From positions 3,844,001-3,908,000 of the forward strand of contig OY762511.1 in assembly GCA_963665925.1 (NCBI GenBank): 64,000 bases of DNA, read 5' to 3'. Below, one piece after another: positions 43,952-53,500 of this stretch. This DNA is from G963665925 sp963665925. Lineage in GTDB: Bacteria > Bacillota > Clostridia > Peptostreptococcales > Acidaminobacteraceae. Both the position numbers and the translations under genes were made by a program. Under the pieces are notes generated by a model, which saw only the letters and a program-made list of their open reading frames with translations, was not told the origin of the DNA and did not search any database. Positions within the stretch are counted from its first letter, which is position 1. Every line of letters starts with the position of its first letter.

Positions 43952-45382
43952 TTATACTTTAAGTTCTACGCGCTTGCCCAGCTGATCCTTGTAAAGATCA
44001 AGAATTGGGTCGACTTCCGTCTCCATAAATTCAACAACCTGAACATCTGAACGTCCGATATAGTCCTTTGGATCAAGGAGTTTCTCAATAACACTTGCAT
44101 CAAGACCGAAAACAGGATCCTCAACGATTCTCTCAAGAAGGTCATTTCTATTGCCGAACTCCTTGACCTGTCTTGCAGCTTCCATGGAATGTACACGAAT
44201 TGATTCATGCAGCTCTTGGCGGTCCCCGCCACGTTTAACCGCTTCCATAATGATATTCTCTGTCGCCATGAACGGCAGCTCTTCACGCATATGCTTCTCT
44301 ATTACCTTCGGATAAACAACAAGACCAGAAGTTACATTGTTGCCGATATCCAAAATGGCATCAATCGCCAGGAATGATTCTGGAATCGAAAGCCGCTTGT
44401 TCGCAGAGTCGTCCAGCGTTCTTTCAAACCACTGCGCTGACTGAGTCATAGCTGGGTTTGCAGCAGAAGCAATGACAAATCTGCTCAGTGCAGCAATACG
44501 TTCTGAACGCATTGGATTTCGTTTGTATGCCATTGCAGAAGACCCAATCTGGTTTTTAGCAAAAGGCTCTTCAACTTCCTTCATATGCTGAAGCAGACGC
44601 AGGTCGTTTGTCATCTTGTGCATAGACTGTGCAATCCCGCTAAGTACTGCCAGCGCACGCGAATCAATCTTACGCGTATAAGTCTGGCCTGTTACCGCTA
44701 GGGAACCGTCAAAGCCGAACTTTTCAGCGATTTTCACGTCCAGCGCTTTTACTTTTTCATGGTCTCCGTCAAAAAGAGCCAGGTAACTTGCCTGCGTACC
44801 TGTAGTCCCCTTTACACCACGCATTTTTAGTGAGTCAATCAGGTATGTCACATCATGATAGTCCATAACCAAATCCATCATCCAAAGCGTCGCACGCTTA
44901 CCAACTGTCGTTAGCTGCGCTGGCTGAAAATGTGTGAATCCCAGTGTTGGCTGTGCTTTGTATTCAACAGCGAATGTCTTTAATTTAGAAATCAAATCTA
45001 CCAGTTTAACGCGTACCAGCTCCAGACCTTCCTTCATTTGAATCAGATCTGTATTGTCGCCTACATAAGCACTTGTAGCACCTAAGTGGATAATTGGCAT
45101 TGCATCCGGACACTTTTCGCCAAATGTATGCACGTGCGCCATAACATCGTGACGTCTGATCTTTTCATGCTCCGCAGCACGTTCAAAGTCAATATCGTCA
45201 ACATTGGCCTTCATTTGCTCAATTTGAGCATCGGTGATGTTCAGCCCTAGCTCCTGCTCAACCTCTGCAAGTGCAACCCATAGACGTCTCCATGTGGAGA
45301 ATTTCTTTTGAGGTGAAAAAATCTCGCTCATTTCTTGAGATGCATATCTCTCAATAAGTGGATTTGAGTACTGTGTAGACAT
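43952..45382 (-). CDS. purB: Adenylosuccinate lyase
   Basis: Catalyses two steps of purine synthesis: SAICAR to AICAR plus fumarate, and adenylosuccinate to AMP plus fumarate. The 476-aa protein carries the fumarase/aspartase signature SSAMAYKRNPMRSE and the TSAYVGDNTDL region, and belongs to the longer PurB subgroup. GGAGGAAAC precedes the ATG at 45382. A sigma-A promoter lies at 45459-45487. No other pur gene is adjacent. Confidence 0.96.
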   Translation of the reverse strand: MSTQYSNPLIERYASQEMSEIFSPQKKFSTWRRLWVALAEVEQELGLNITDAQIEQMKANVDDIDFERAAEHEKIRRHDVMAHVHTFGEKCPDAMPIIHLGATSAYVGDNTDLIQMKEGLELVRVKLVDLISKLKTFAVEYKAQPTLGFTHFQPAQLTTVGKRATLWMMDLVMDYHDVTYLIDSLKMRGVKGTTGTQASYLALFDGDHEKVKALDVKIAEKFGFDGSLAVTGQTYTRKIDSRALAVLSGIAQSMHKMTNDLRLLQHMKEVEEPFAKNQIGSSAMAYKRNPMRSERIAALSRFVIASAANPAMTQSAQWFERTLDDSANKRLSIPESFLAIDAILDIGNNVTSGLVVYPKVIEKHMREELPFMATENIIMEAVKRGGDRQELHESIRVHSMEAARQVKEFGNRNDLLERIVEDPVFGLDASVIEKLLDPKDYIGRSDVQVVEFMETEVDPILDLYKDQLGKRVELKV

Positions 45383-45458
45383 TAGGTGTTTCCTCCTTAA
45401 AGACTTACCGTAAAATTCGAATATTTATTTCAATTTCATCTTAATCATTCGCATTTGT

Positions 45459-45487
45459 ATTATAACGTAGATGACCATTTAATTCAA
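45459..45487 (-). promoter_or_regulatory. Promoter of purB
   Basis: TTGAAT (45482-45487) and TATAAT (45459-45464) on the minus strand with a 17-bp spacer, about 75 bp before the start codon. Confidence 0.75.
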
Positions 45488-45560
45488 CTTGAAAATCCAC
45501 TGTATTTGAGGAAGTATACCCCCAAACAAATGCTAAAGTACTTTCCGCCAGCCTCATTGC

Positions 45561-45569
45561 TGATATAAT
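45561..45569 (+). promoter_or_regulatory. Extended -10 promoter of the cysteine hydrolase gene
   Basis: TG-A-TATAAT with no good -35 box, 42 bp before the start codon. Confidence 0.5.
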
Positions 45570-45610
45570 ATTATAGAAGAAACTGCGCATAGCAAATGGA
45601 GGTATTACAG

Positions 45611-46156
45611 ATGAAATCCTTTGAAAACACGTGTTTGATTGTTGTAGACGTACAAAACGATATTGTTCACAATTCGGAGTATACACTATACAGGGGCCAA
45701 AAGGTTCTTAAAAACATCAGCACCATCCTTGAACAGGCCAGAGCCATCAATATGCCTATTGTATTTATTCAGCATACAGAGCCCGAAGGCGGCTTCAAAC
45801 GCGGCTGTGAAAGCTGGAATATCGCACCCGAGGTTGCACCGATGGACTCAGAGCCCATTTTTGAGAAAACAACCTGTGACAGCTTCCTAAATACAGGTCT
45901 GCAGGCGCATTTAGAACTGCTTGGTGCAAAGGAACTCATTATTGCGGGCATGCAGACGGAATACTGTATTGATACAACCGTAAGAAGCGCCTTTGGAAAG
46001 GGATATCACTGCACTATCATCAGCGATGGACATTCAACCTTTGACAGCGAACTCATCACCGCCGAGCTCATGGTGCGACATATGCACACCATGTGGTCCG
46101 GTCGATTTGCAGACCTCATGGATGCGGAAGCCTTCATTTCTGAATTCAAGCGTTAA
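45611..46156 (+). CDS. Isochorismatase-family cysteine hydrolase
   Basis: A 181-aa amidohydrolase of the isochorismatase/nicotinamidase fold. The catalytic triad is visible as Asp in VVDVQNDI, Lys in FEKTTCDSF and Cys in GMQTEYCIDTTVR. Substrate cannot be assigned; nicotinamide, ureidoacrylate-like or other amides are options. GGAGG precedes the ATG at 45611. Divergent from purB and followed by a strong terminator. Confidence 0.92.
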   Translation: MKSFENTCLIVVDVQNDIVHNSEYTLYRGQKVLKNISTILEQARAINMPIVFIQHTEPEGGFKRGCESWNIAPEVAPMDSEPIFEKTTCDSFLNTGLQAHLELLGAKELIIAGMQTEYCIDTTVRSAFGKGYHCTIISDGHSTFDSELITAELMVRHMHTMWSGRFADLMDAEAFISEFKR

Positions 46157-46200
46157 ACCAGCATCCCTAAATTGAACTTTACAAAGTTCTACACACTATA

Positions 46201-46227
46201 AAAGGGCTGAATCTGATTCAGCCCTTT
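46201..46227. terminator. Terminator between the hydrolase and spoVS genes
   Basis: AAAGGGCTGAAT and ATTCAGCCCTTT form a perfect 12-bp stem with a CTG loop, serving both convergent units. Confidence 0.85.
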
Positions 46228-46256
46228 CTCATGTTTATTATAGCTCGAGCGATTAT

Positions 46257-46517
46257 TTACCTAGGTTGTACAATCAGCTTGATTGCTGTACGTTCTTCAC
46301 CGTCAATTTCGATATCCGCAAACGCCGGAATACACACGAGGTCTATTCCCGATGGCGATACATATCCTCTTGCTATGGCAATCGCCTTTACTGCCTGATT
46401 AATGGCTCCGGCACCAATTGCCTGAATTTCTGCACTGCCATGCTCACGAATAACACCCGCTAAGGCACCTGCTACAGAATTTGGATTAGAGTGTGATGAG
46501 ACTTTGAGTACTTCCAT
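46257..46517 (-). CDS. spoVS: Stage V sporulation protein S, copy 2
   Basis: An 86-aa Alba-like SpoVS protein. It carries the family core MEVLKVSSHSNPNSVAGALAG and IQAIGAGAINQAVKAI. In Bacillus SpoVS affects spore coat assembly, and relatives occur in non-sporulating bacteria as nucleic-acid-binding proteins. The copy is roughly 85% identical to the upstream paralogue by eye. AAGGAGG precedes the ATG; 30 bp separate the two genes. Confidence 0.95.
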   Translation of the reverse strand: MEVLKVSSHSNPNSVAGALAGVIREHGSAEIQAIGAGAINQAVKAIAIARGYVSPSGIDLVCIPAFADIEIDGEERTAIKLIVQPR

Positions 46518-46547
46518 TATTCGTTCCTCCTTGCAGCGATGATTCGT

Positions 46548-46808
46548 TTATTTAGGTTGTACGATAAGCTTGATTGCAGTTCTTTCTTCACCATCAATTT
46601 GAATGTCCGTGAATGCCGGTATGCAAACCAGGTCCACACCACTTGGTGCTACGAAACCTCTTGCAATCGCCACCGCTTTGATTGCCTGATTGATTGCCCC
46701 CGCACCAATCGCCTGCATCTCCGCATTTCCCGATTCTCTAAGTACCCCCGCAAGTGCACCTGCAACAGAATTTGGATTAGATCTTGCTGATACTTTTAAT
46801 ACTTCCAT
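46548..46808 (-). CDS. spoVS: Stage V sporulation protein S, copy 1
   Basis: First of two tandem 86-aa SpoVS paralogues, with AGGAGGCG before the ATG at 46808. Differences from copy 2 are mostly conservative (for example REHGSAEIQ versus RESGNAEMQ), and many third codon positions differ, so the duplication is not recent. Two SpoVS proteins suggest a heteromer or division of labour. Confidence 0.95.
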   Translation of the reverse strand: MEVLKVSARSNPNSVAGALAGVLRESGNAEMQAIGAGAINQAIKAVAIARGFVAPSGVDLVCIPAFTDIQIDGEERTAIKLIVQPK

Positions 46809-47116
46809 TTTTACGCCTCCTAATAATGCTAACAGCTATTGCATCAATTATTATGATGATAATTTGTTTAACCCTTTATACTGAATCACTTAATTGCAGT
46901 TCATTTCCGTCATGGTCCAAATGGACAATTCATACCACGCTCCTTATGTCCACACTAATATACTCTCTTTGAGAATACCCATAAATTAACACTGAAAACA
47001 CAATATAAATTAAAATATGCTGTTAGTACAATATTTTCTATCATATGTAAGATTCCGGTTACACCACCATACGATATGCGTATTTATACAACTATTCTAT
47101 TGACATATAAGACGTG
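46809..47116. other. AT-rich non-coding region upstream of spoVS
   Basis: No credible ORF or RNA gene. Presumably contains the spoVS promoter; no sigma-A element with good boxes and spacing stands out, and a sporulation sigma factor cannot be assigned by eye. Confidence 0.5.
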
Positions 47117-47117
47117 A

Positions 47118-47155
47118 AAACGAAAAGACCTGGCGTGATAACATGCCACGCCAGG
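47118..47155 (-). terminator. Terminator of the glycine cleavage operon
   Basis: On the minus strand CCTGGCGTG/CACGCCAGG is a 9-bp stem followed by TCTTTTCGTTTT. Confidence 0.8.
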
Positions 47156-47218
47156 CCCTGATCAGTTTGTATAACTATTCATTTTCTGACCTATGATGGA
47201 ATCAGCGGATTTCATCTG

Positions 47219-48652
47219 TCACCGCTTTTTTCCCTTTGGTGAAGCCAGGTGCAGAGCGCCCATTTCCAGACCCAGTCCAGCCTCAAGTATCGACTCTGAA
47301 AGGGTCGGATGTGCATGAACCGTTGTCAGTATATCGTCAACGTTCATTTCGCCCGTAATGGCCAGTGCAATCTCATGAATCAAATCAGAAGCATGTGCGC
47401 CGAGAATCTGCGCACCCGCAATCTGGCCCGATTCTAATGCAATGAGTTTTACAAGCCCTTCAGTCTTTTGCATTGTCATGGCTTTGCCATTTGCAGTAAA
47501 CGGGAATTTGCTTACCTTGACCGGTATGCCTTCTTCTTTGGCCTCATCTTCGGTCAGACCAACACCTGCCAGTTCAGGCGAGATGAAAACGCAGCTTGGA
47601 ATGATATCCATTTTCGAGAGTGTCTTGTCTCCCAATTTTATATCATGGGACTTACCCATACCGGCAATAGCATCTACAACTTGAATGCCCTGATGCGATG
47701 CAGCATGCGCGAGCATATACCTGCCATTTACGTCTCCTATCGCATAAATATGCTTCTTACCCGTCCTAAAATGATTGTCTACCTGAATTGCGCCTTTTTG
47801 CGGTTCAATGCCTGCCGCAGCTAAGTTTAAACCCGTAAACTCCGGTCTGCGGCCCATGGCATTGAGAACCAAATCAGCGCACAGCGCCTCTTCTCCTTTT
47901 TTGCCGTCAATGATGACTTCAGCAGAAGATGCACCCTCCCTAATTTCCAAAACGTTTGTCTTTGTTCTTATTGAAACGCCTTTTTTCTTAAGATATGCAG
48001 AAGCACGTTTAACCATATCGCTGTCAAAGCCTTTAAGAATGCGGCTTCTGACAATAACCTCAACCTTGCTGCCAAAGTCGGCAAATATGCTTGCAAACTC
48101 CATAGCGACCACGCCACCACCCAGAATAACCAGATTCTCAGGCAGGGCTTTAACATCCAGAAGCTCCTTGCTTGTAATCACTTTCGGATGGTCGATACCC
48201 TTCATATCAGGTGTGAATACACTTGAACCTGTTGCAATGACATAGGTTTTACCTTCCAGCTCAAGGCTGTCACCGTCAGACAGATCGACACAAATCACCT
48301 GCTCGTTTTTAAAAGAAGCCATGCCCTTATAAATATCAACACCGCCCGCTACAAGGAGCTGTTCCACGCCGGACGTCAGGTCTGTAACCGTCTTGTTTTT
48401 CTGAGCCTGAAGCTTTTCTACATCCAGGGATAAGGATTCTGTCAAAATACCGAAATCTTCGGCATGTTTCATTTCTGAAAATAAGGTTCCACTTTTGTAA
48501 AAAGCCTTTGTTGGAATACAGCCATAATTGAGGCAGGTGCCCCCGATTTTATGTCCTTCCACCAAAGCAGTTTTCAAACCATGTTGTATGGCTCTCAGAG
48601 CAGCTACATAGCCCCCTGGTCCTCCTCCTATAACGACGATATCATATGACAC
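47219..48652 (-). CDS. lpd: Dihydrolipoyl dehydrogenase (L-protein)
   Basis: FAD enzyme that reoxidises the dihydrolipoyl arm of GcvH with NAD. The N-terminal FAD motif VIGGGPGGYVAA is followed by the redox disulfide in GGTCLNYGCIPTKA; the C-terminal interface has the HAHPTLSE catalytic His region. A GTG start at 48652, sharing a base with the GcvPB stop and with GGAGA upstream, gives 477 aa; an ATG at 48673 would overlap GcvPB. Last gene of the operon, so it is probably dedicated to glycine cleavage. Confidence 0.95.
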   Translation of the reverse strand: MSYDIVVIGGGPGGYVAALRAIQHGLKTALVEGHKIGGTCLNYGCIPTKAFYKSGTLFSEMKHAEDFGILTESLSLDVEKLQAQKNKTVTDLTSGVEQLLVAGGVDIYKGMASFKNEQVICVDLSDGDSLELEGKTYVIATGSSVFTPDMKGIDHPKVITSKELLDVKALPENLVILGGGVVAMEFASIFADFGSKVEVIVRSRILKGFDSDMVKRASAYLKKKGVSIRTKTNVLEIREGASSAEVIIDGKKGEEALCADLVLNAMGRRPEFTGLNLAAAGIEPQKGAIQVDNHFRTGKKHIYAIGDVNGRYMLAHAASHQGIQVVDAIAGMGKSHDIKLGDKTLSKMDIIPSCVFISPELAGVGLTEDEAKEEGIPVKVSKFPFTANGKAMTMQKTEGLVKLIALESGQIAGAQILGAHASDLIHEIALAITGEMNVDDILTTVHAHPTLSESILEAGLGLEMGALHLASPKGKKR

Positions 48653-50103
48653 TACGCTTCTCCTTTCCTCCATTTCAAGACTGGTTTACGTGCTGCCAGC
48701 GTTTCGTCGACTCTTCCGATAATCGTGTTCACCGGAGCCGCTTTTAATGTTTCCGGCGATGTTCTGATTTCATCGCGAATCTTGATCATTGCCTCTACAA
48801 AAGCGTCAATTGTTTCAAGACTCTCAGTCTCAGTAGGCTCTATCATAAGTGCAGAGTCCACAATCAACGGGAAATAGATCGTTGGTGGATGATATCCGAA
48901 ATCAAGAAGTCGTTTGGCAATATCAAGCGTTGTCACATGACTTAGCGGATCACCTGTTCCGGCAAGAACAAACTCATGCTTGCATACTCTATCAATAGGC
49001 AGCTTATAATGTGATTTGAGGCGTGCCTGCATATAATTTGCATTGAGGACCGCCGTCTCACTAGCCGCTTTGATTCCGTCGGCTCCCATCGCTTTGATAT
49101 ATGCATAAGCGCGTACGGCAACACCAATGTTTCCGTAGTAGCTTTTCATTTTTCCAATGCTCTGCGGTCTGTCATAGTCGAGCGCATAGGTTTCCTGTGC
49201 TGTCTTTACCACAACCGGTTTCGGAAGAAACGGCATCAGCTTTTCCTTCACGCCTACCGGACCGCTTCCCGGGCCACCGCCACCATGCGGCGTTGAGAAT
49301 GTTTTATGCAAGTTCAAATGTACAACATCAAAACCCATATCGCCAGGTCGCGCCTGTCCCATGATGGCATTCATGTTGGCTCCATCGTAGTAGAGCAGTC
49401 CACCCGCTTCATGAACAAGCTTTGCAATCTCTTCAATTTGAGTTTCAAAAAGACCCAGCGTGTTTGGATTCGTAAGCATAAGACCTGCAACTGTATCATC
49501 CAGAACCGCCTTAAGACTCTCAATATCCACTTCGCCACGTTCATTGGACTTGACTTCAATGATATCAAGCCCAGCAACACTCGCCGTTGCAGGGTTGGTT
49601 CCATGTGCAGAATCCGGAACAATGATTTTTGTCCGGTTCATGTCACCACGCGCTTCATGGTAGGCACGAATCATCATAATTCCGGCAAGTTCACCGTGTG
49701 CACCTGCCGCAGGCTGAAGCGAAACAGCATCCATGCCTGTAATTTCACTCAAAAGTTCACCGAGATCATACATAAGTTCAAGTGTTCCCTGAACCATTTC
49801 CACCGGCTGATATGGATGCAAATCTGCAAAGGATCCCAGACTTGCCAGATCTTCATTGATTTTCGGATTGTACTTCATGGTACATGAACCCAGAGGATAA
49901 AAACCTGAGTCGACACCATAGTTCAGCGTGCTCAGCTCTGTATAGTGACGAACAACCTCTACTTCACTCACTTCTGGAAGCTCAGCGTCTTCGCCACGAA
50001 GGTACTCAGCTGGAATGTTCATTTCTGCAGGTCCCTCGAACGCTTCAATCAAATGTCCTCTGCGACCTGTTGATGATCTTTCAAAGATTAATGGTCTATT
50101 CAT
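48652..50103 (-). CDS. gcvPB: Glycine dehydrogenase subunit 2 (P-protein beta)
   Basis: PLP-containing half of the split P-protein that decarboxylates glycine and passes the aminomethyl group to lipoyl-GcvH. The PLP lysine is in LNLHKTFSTPHGGGGPGSGP. Length 483 aa is normal for the split form. GGAGGG precedes the ATG, which overlaps the end of gcvPA by 4 nt. Confidence 0.97.
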   Translation of the reverse strand: MNRPLIFERSSTGRRGHLIEAFEGPAEMNIPAEYLRGEDAELPEVSEVEVVRHYTELSTLNYGVDSGFYPLGSCTMKYNPKINEDLASLGSFADLHPYQPVEMVQGTLELMYDLGELLSEITGMDAVSLQPAAGAHGELAGIMMIRAYHEARGDMNRTKIIVPDSAHGTNPATASVAGLDIIEVKSNERGEVDIESLKAVLDDTVAGLMLTNPNTLGLFETQIEEIAKLVHEAGGLLYYDGANMNAIMGQARPGDMGFDVVHLNLHKTFSTPHGGGGPGSGPVGVKEKLMPFLPKPVVVKTAQETYALDYDRPQSIGKMKSYYGNIGVAVRAYAYIKAMGADGIKAASETAVLNANYMQARLKSHYKLPIDRVCKHEFVLAGTGDPLSHVTTLDIAKRLLDFGYHPPTIYFPLIVDSALMIEPTETESLETIDAFVEAMIKIRDEIRTSPETLKAAPVNTIIGRVDETLAARKPVLKWRKGEA

Positions 50104-51443
50104 CTCATTCCCTCCACAACTTGAACATAAGCATCTAATTCATCTTTGGTTCTTTTTTCTGTCACGCTTATGAGAATGTGATTTTCGAGTTCTGGGCACA
50201 CTGTACTTAAATCATACCCACCGAGAATTCTGTTTTCTTTCAGTGTTTCCAGCAGCTGGCGTGCGTCGCCTTTTGATTTCAGCACAAACTCCTTGAAAAA
50301 CGGTTTCGTGCTAAACGCTTCAAACTGACCTGTAGCAAGGAGGGCTTCACGTAAATACACAGCACGCACATGCGACTCCTTGGCAACCTCCTTCAGCCCC
50401 TGCTTCCCAATCGTTGAAAGATATACAGTAACAGCCAGGGCATTGATTGCCTGGTTGGAGCATATGTTTGAAGATGCCTTTTCTCGTCTTATATGCTGCT
50501 CTCTGGCCTGCAATGTGAGCACGTATGCCTTGTTACCGTGAACATCCAGTGTTTCACCGACAATTCTACCCGGCAATTTTCGCATGTGTTTTTTGCCAGC
50601 CGCCATAAATCCGATATGCGGACCGCCAAAGTTCATTGCATTGCCCAGACCCTGAGCATCACCTACTGTGATATCAATACCCATTTCGCCCGGTGTCTTG
50701 AGAATGCCAAGTGAAATCGGGTCAACAGATAGGATAGAAATGGCCTTGTTGGCCTTTGCGATTTGAGCAATCTTTTCAACATCTTCAATATTTCCGAAAA
50801 AGTTAGGAGACTGCATGATCACAGCCGCACATTCTTTGGAAATCTCATTTTCTAGCTCGGCAACATCCGTCACGCCATCAGAAAGTGGAATGCGTTTAAC
50901 TTCAACACCTCTGAACCGCATATAGGTTCTAATGACTTCAATTGTTTCAGGATGCACACCCTGCGATACGAAAATCAGATTGCTGTTTTTTCCTTCAGTC
51001 GCAATCATGGCTGCCTCAGCTGCTGCGGTAGCGCCGTCATACATGGATGCATTCGTTGCCTCCATACCAGTCAGCTCACAGATCATAGACTGATATTCGA
51101 ATATGCTCTGAAGCGTACCCTGGCTGATTTCTGGCTGATACGGCGTATATGCAGTATAGAATTCACTTCTACCCGTTATATGTGCCACTGTTGAAGGAAT
51201 ATAATGATCGTATGTACCTGCACCTAGAAAACTGGTATAGTCCGCTGCAGTTTCATTCTTTTTCCCAAGTCCCGTAATGCGACGTCTTACAGCATATTCT
51301 GAAAGCGCACCCTCAAATTCAAGGGCTCTACCCAATCTCAGTTTTTCAGGAATATCACTGAAAAGCGCGTCTGTGCTGGCAACACCAACCGTGTCCAACA
51401 TTTTTTGCTTTTCTTTATCAGTAATTGGAATGTACGGATACAT
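50100..51443 (-). CDS. gcvPA: Glycine dehydrogenase subunit 1 (P-protein alpha)
   Basis: Partner of GcvPB, 447 aa, with the same aminotransferase fold but without the PLP lysine. Typical segments are FLGAGTYDHYIPSTVAHI and NFFGNIEDVE. The ATG at 51443 has GAGGAGG upstream and lies one base after gcvH ends; a longer frame to 51500 overlaps gcvH and is rejected. Confidence 0.97.
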   Translation of the reverse strand: MYPYIPITDKEKQKMLDTVGVASTDALFSDIPEKLRLGRALEFEGALSEYAVRRRITGLGKKNETAADYTSFLGAGTYDHYIPSTVAHITGRSEFYTAYTPYQPEISQGTLQSIFEYQSMICELTGMEATNASMYDGATAAAEAAMIATEGKNSNLIFVSQGVHPETIEVIRTYMRFRGVEVKRIPLSDGVTDVAELENEISKECAAVIMQSPNFFGNIEDVEKIAQIAKANKAISILSVDPISLGILKTPGEMGIDITVGDAQGLGNAMNFGGPHIGFMAAGKKHMRKLPGRIVGETLDVHGNKAYVLTLQAREQHIRREKASSNICSNQAINALAVTVYLSTIGKQGLKEVAKESHVRAVYLREALLATGQFEAFSTKPFFKEFVLKSKGDARQLLETLKENRILGGYDLSTVCPELENHILISVTEKRTKDELDAYVQVVEGMR

Positions 51444-51444
51444 C

Positions 51445-51828
51445 TTATGCCTCCTCAGATGTAAAGTCCTCATATTTAGCAGCGTCCATAAGTGCCTCAA
51501 CCTCTTCAGGATTACTCATTTCGATTTCCACAATCCAGCTTCCATATGGATCGCTGTTGATCACGCCGTAGTCCTCTTCCAATTCTTCGTTTACAGCAAG
51601 AACCTTACCGCTTACTGGAGTGAATGAGTCTGATGCAGCCTTAACCGATTCGATGACGCCAAAGCTGTCGCCTGCTTCAAGTTCATCATCTTCCTCAGGA
51701 AGCTCAACATAAACAATATCACCCATGGCATGCTGTGCGTAATCTGTAACACCGATTTTCGCCTTATTACCTTCTACCTTAACCCACTCATGATCGTTTG
51801 AATAAAATAATCCCTGTACTATTTTCAT
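51445..51828 (-). CDS. gcvH: Glycine cleavage H protein
   Basis: Lipoyl carrier of the complex, 127 aa. The lipoylated lysine is in GVIESVKAASDSFTP; the HEWVKVEGNKAKIGVTDYAQ start is standard. AGGAGG precedes the ATG. LplA and LipA encoded across the divergent promoter region (53501-55359) would attach or make its cofactor. Confidence 0.97.
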   Translation of the reverse strand: MKIVQGLFYSNDHEWVKVEGNKAKIGVTDYAQHAMGDIVYVELPEEDDELEAGDSFGVIESVKAASDSFTPVSGKVLAVNEELEEDYGVINSDPYGSWIVEIEMSNPEEVEALMDAAKYEDFTSEEA

Positions 51829-51891
51829 TTTGCCAGCCTCCTAAGTTTTTGTTTTTCTGATTTTATGGTTTCTTAATTTCTTGAAAAATTT

Positions 51892-52992
51892 TTATTTCTT
51901 ATAGTTCTTTTTATAGAATCGCTTGCTGATCACTTTTGCGTTTCTTACTTTGCTGCGAACTTGAATGTCAAACTCTGCACCCATGTCACCATAACTGCGT
52001 TCAACGAGGGCCAGACCCACGCTTTTCTCAAGAGTAGGAGAATGATAGCCTGTAGTGACAAACCCAATTTCCTTGCCGTCTTTAAGGACTGTACTGCCTT
52101 CTCTCGCAATGCCTTTATCGATTTCAAAACCCACAAGCTTGCGTGGAATACCTTGAGCCTTCTGATTTACAAGTGCTTCTCTACCGATGAAATCGCCAGC
52201 TTCCAGTTTAACGAACATGGAAAGGCCCGCTTCAAGCGGTGTGATTTCACTGCTGATTTCATGACCGTAGAGCGGCAAGCATGCTTCAAAGCGAAGGGTA
52301 TCTCTTGCGCCCAGACCCGTAGGCATAAGTCCAAGCGGCTTGCCAGCCTCTAGAACAGCGTCCCACACCTCTCCTATCTGATCGCGTGAAGCATAGACCT
52401 CAAAGCCGTCTTCACCTGTATAGCCCGTTCTGGAAATCATGCATTTGACACCGGCAATTTCCACATCGTCTGCCGAATAGAAAAAACTGACCTCATCAAG
52501 ATTCTTGTCTGTCAATCGCTGGAGAATCTCCTGGGCCAAAGGTCCCTGAACAGCCACTTCACCGATTTCATCTGATTCGTTCTTCACTTCAACGTCGAAT
52601 GACTCTGCTACTTTCTGTATCCATGCATAGTCCTTGTCGATATTTGCCGCATTGATTACCAGGTAAAAATGCTTGTTGTCAATTTTGTAAACCAGCAGAT
52701 CATCCACCACACCGCCATCTTCCTGACACATCATGGCATACATGACCTGACGATTCTCAAGAACACTTGCGTCATTGGTCACCAGATGCTGAACAAATGC
52801 CTCCGCACCTTCACCTACAACATCCACTTCCCCCATGTGTGAAACATCAAATATGCCTGCTTTATTGCGCACAGCATGATGCTCAGCGGTGATTCCTTCG
52901 TACTGGACAGGCATTTCCCACCCGCCAAACTCAATGATTTTACCTCCTGCTTCAACGTGCTTTTCATAGAGCGGTGTTCGTTTTAATGACAT
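51892..52992 (-). CDS. gcvT: Aminomethyltransferase (T-protein)
   Basis: Moves the methylene group from aminomethyl-GcvH to tetrahydrofolate with release of ammonia. 366 aa, with RTPLYEKHVEAGGKIIEFGG and the ARDTLRFEACLPLYG folate-binding region. GGAGG lies 8 nt before the ATG at 52992; the open frame upstream of this is only the riboswitch region read through. First gene after the glycine riboswitch. Confidence 0.97.
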   Translation of the reverse strand: MSLKRTPLYEKHVEAGGKIIEFGGWEMPVQYEGITAEHHAVRNKAGIFDVSHMGEVDVVGEGAEAFVQHLVTNDASVLENRQVMYAMMCQEDGGVVDDLLVYKIDNKHFYLVINAANIDKDYAWIQKVAESFDVEVKNESDEIGEVAVQGPLAQEILQRLTDKNLDEVSFFYSADDVEIAGVKCMISRTGYTGEDGFEVYASRDQIGEVWDAVLEAGKPLGLMPTGLGARDTLRFEACLPLYGHEISSEITPLEAGLSMFVKLEAGDFIGREALVNQKAQGIPRKLVGFEIDKGIAREGSTVLKDGKEIGFVTTGYHSPTLEKSVGLALVERSYGDMGAEFDIQVRSKVRNAKVISKRFYKKNYKK

Positions 52993-53030
52993 CACAGGTA
53001 CCTCCAAATGGTTTTTTATATTATGTAAAA

Positions 53031-53077
53031 TAAAAAAGAGGATTCCGGGCACACTCATAGTGTTGCCTGAAATCCTC
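53031..53077 (-). terminator. Terminator of the glycine riboswitch
   Basis: On the minus strand GAGGATTTCAGGCAACAC pairs with the following GTGTGCCCGGAATCCTC and ends in six T. Glycine binding should disfavour it. Confidence 0.85.
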
Positions 53078-53083
53078 TGTATG

Positions 53084-53252
53084 TTGACCTGAGAGTTTTC
53101 TACGCAAAATAGCGTATTGCTCCTTCGGTGCCATAAAATGGCTTTCCAGAGTGTCATCCAATTTCGATACCTTGGCCTGAAAGTTTCTCTACACCTGACA
53201 GGTGTTGGCATAGATTGCTTCTTCGGCTATTCATTGCTGAATATCTCTCGAA
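53084..53252 (-). promoter_or_regulatory. Tandem glycine riboswitch (gcvT RNA)
   Basis: Two glycine aptamers in series on the minus strand. The first runs from GAGAGA with CCGAAGAAGCAA; the second has CACTCTGGAAAGCC, CACCGAAGGAGCAA and ends CTCTCAGGTC. This is the usual ON switch that admits transcription of the glycine cleavage operon when glycine is plentiful. Confidence 0.95.
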
Positions 53253-53276
53253 ATTTTCAACTGACAAATTATTTAC

Positions 53277-53305
53277 ATAATCTTAAATTAATATTAGCGA
53301 CTCAA
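53277..53305 (-). promoter_or_regulatory. Possible promoter of the gcv operon
   Basis: TTGAGT (53300-53305) and GATTAT (53277-53282), 17 bp apart on the minus strand; both boxes are imperfect. Confidence 0.4.
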
Positions 53306-53426
53306 ACTTCCAATTTCAAGAATAATTTATTAATTATCAATCTTTTCTGAAATATCAAATTTTAACAAGACGTGGTATTACAAGGGTTTGAATACACTTT
53401 TGGGGTTTTGAAAAAAAATTGGGGGA

Positions 53427-53455
53427 TTTACAATTTAATTTAAAGCCCCTATGAT
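53427..53455 (+). promoter_or_regulatory. Promoter of lplA-lipA
   Basis: TTTACA (53427-53432) and TATGAT (53450-53455) with a 17-bp spacer, 46 bp before lplA. Confidence 0.65.
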
Positions 53456-53500
53456 GATATTTAAAAGACTCAAAATACAGGTAAAATTCTGGAGGGCTGC

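Noticed and set aside
52993..53211. N-terminal extension of GcvT by 73 residues
   Set aside because: The extension is translated riboswitch and terminator sequence; the true start at 52992 has GGAGG and matches the family.
53117..53350. 77-codon plus-strand frame
   Set aside because: It is the reverse side of the glycine riboswitch and has no coding features.
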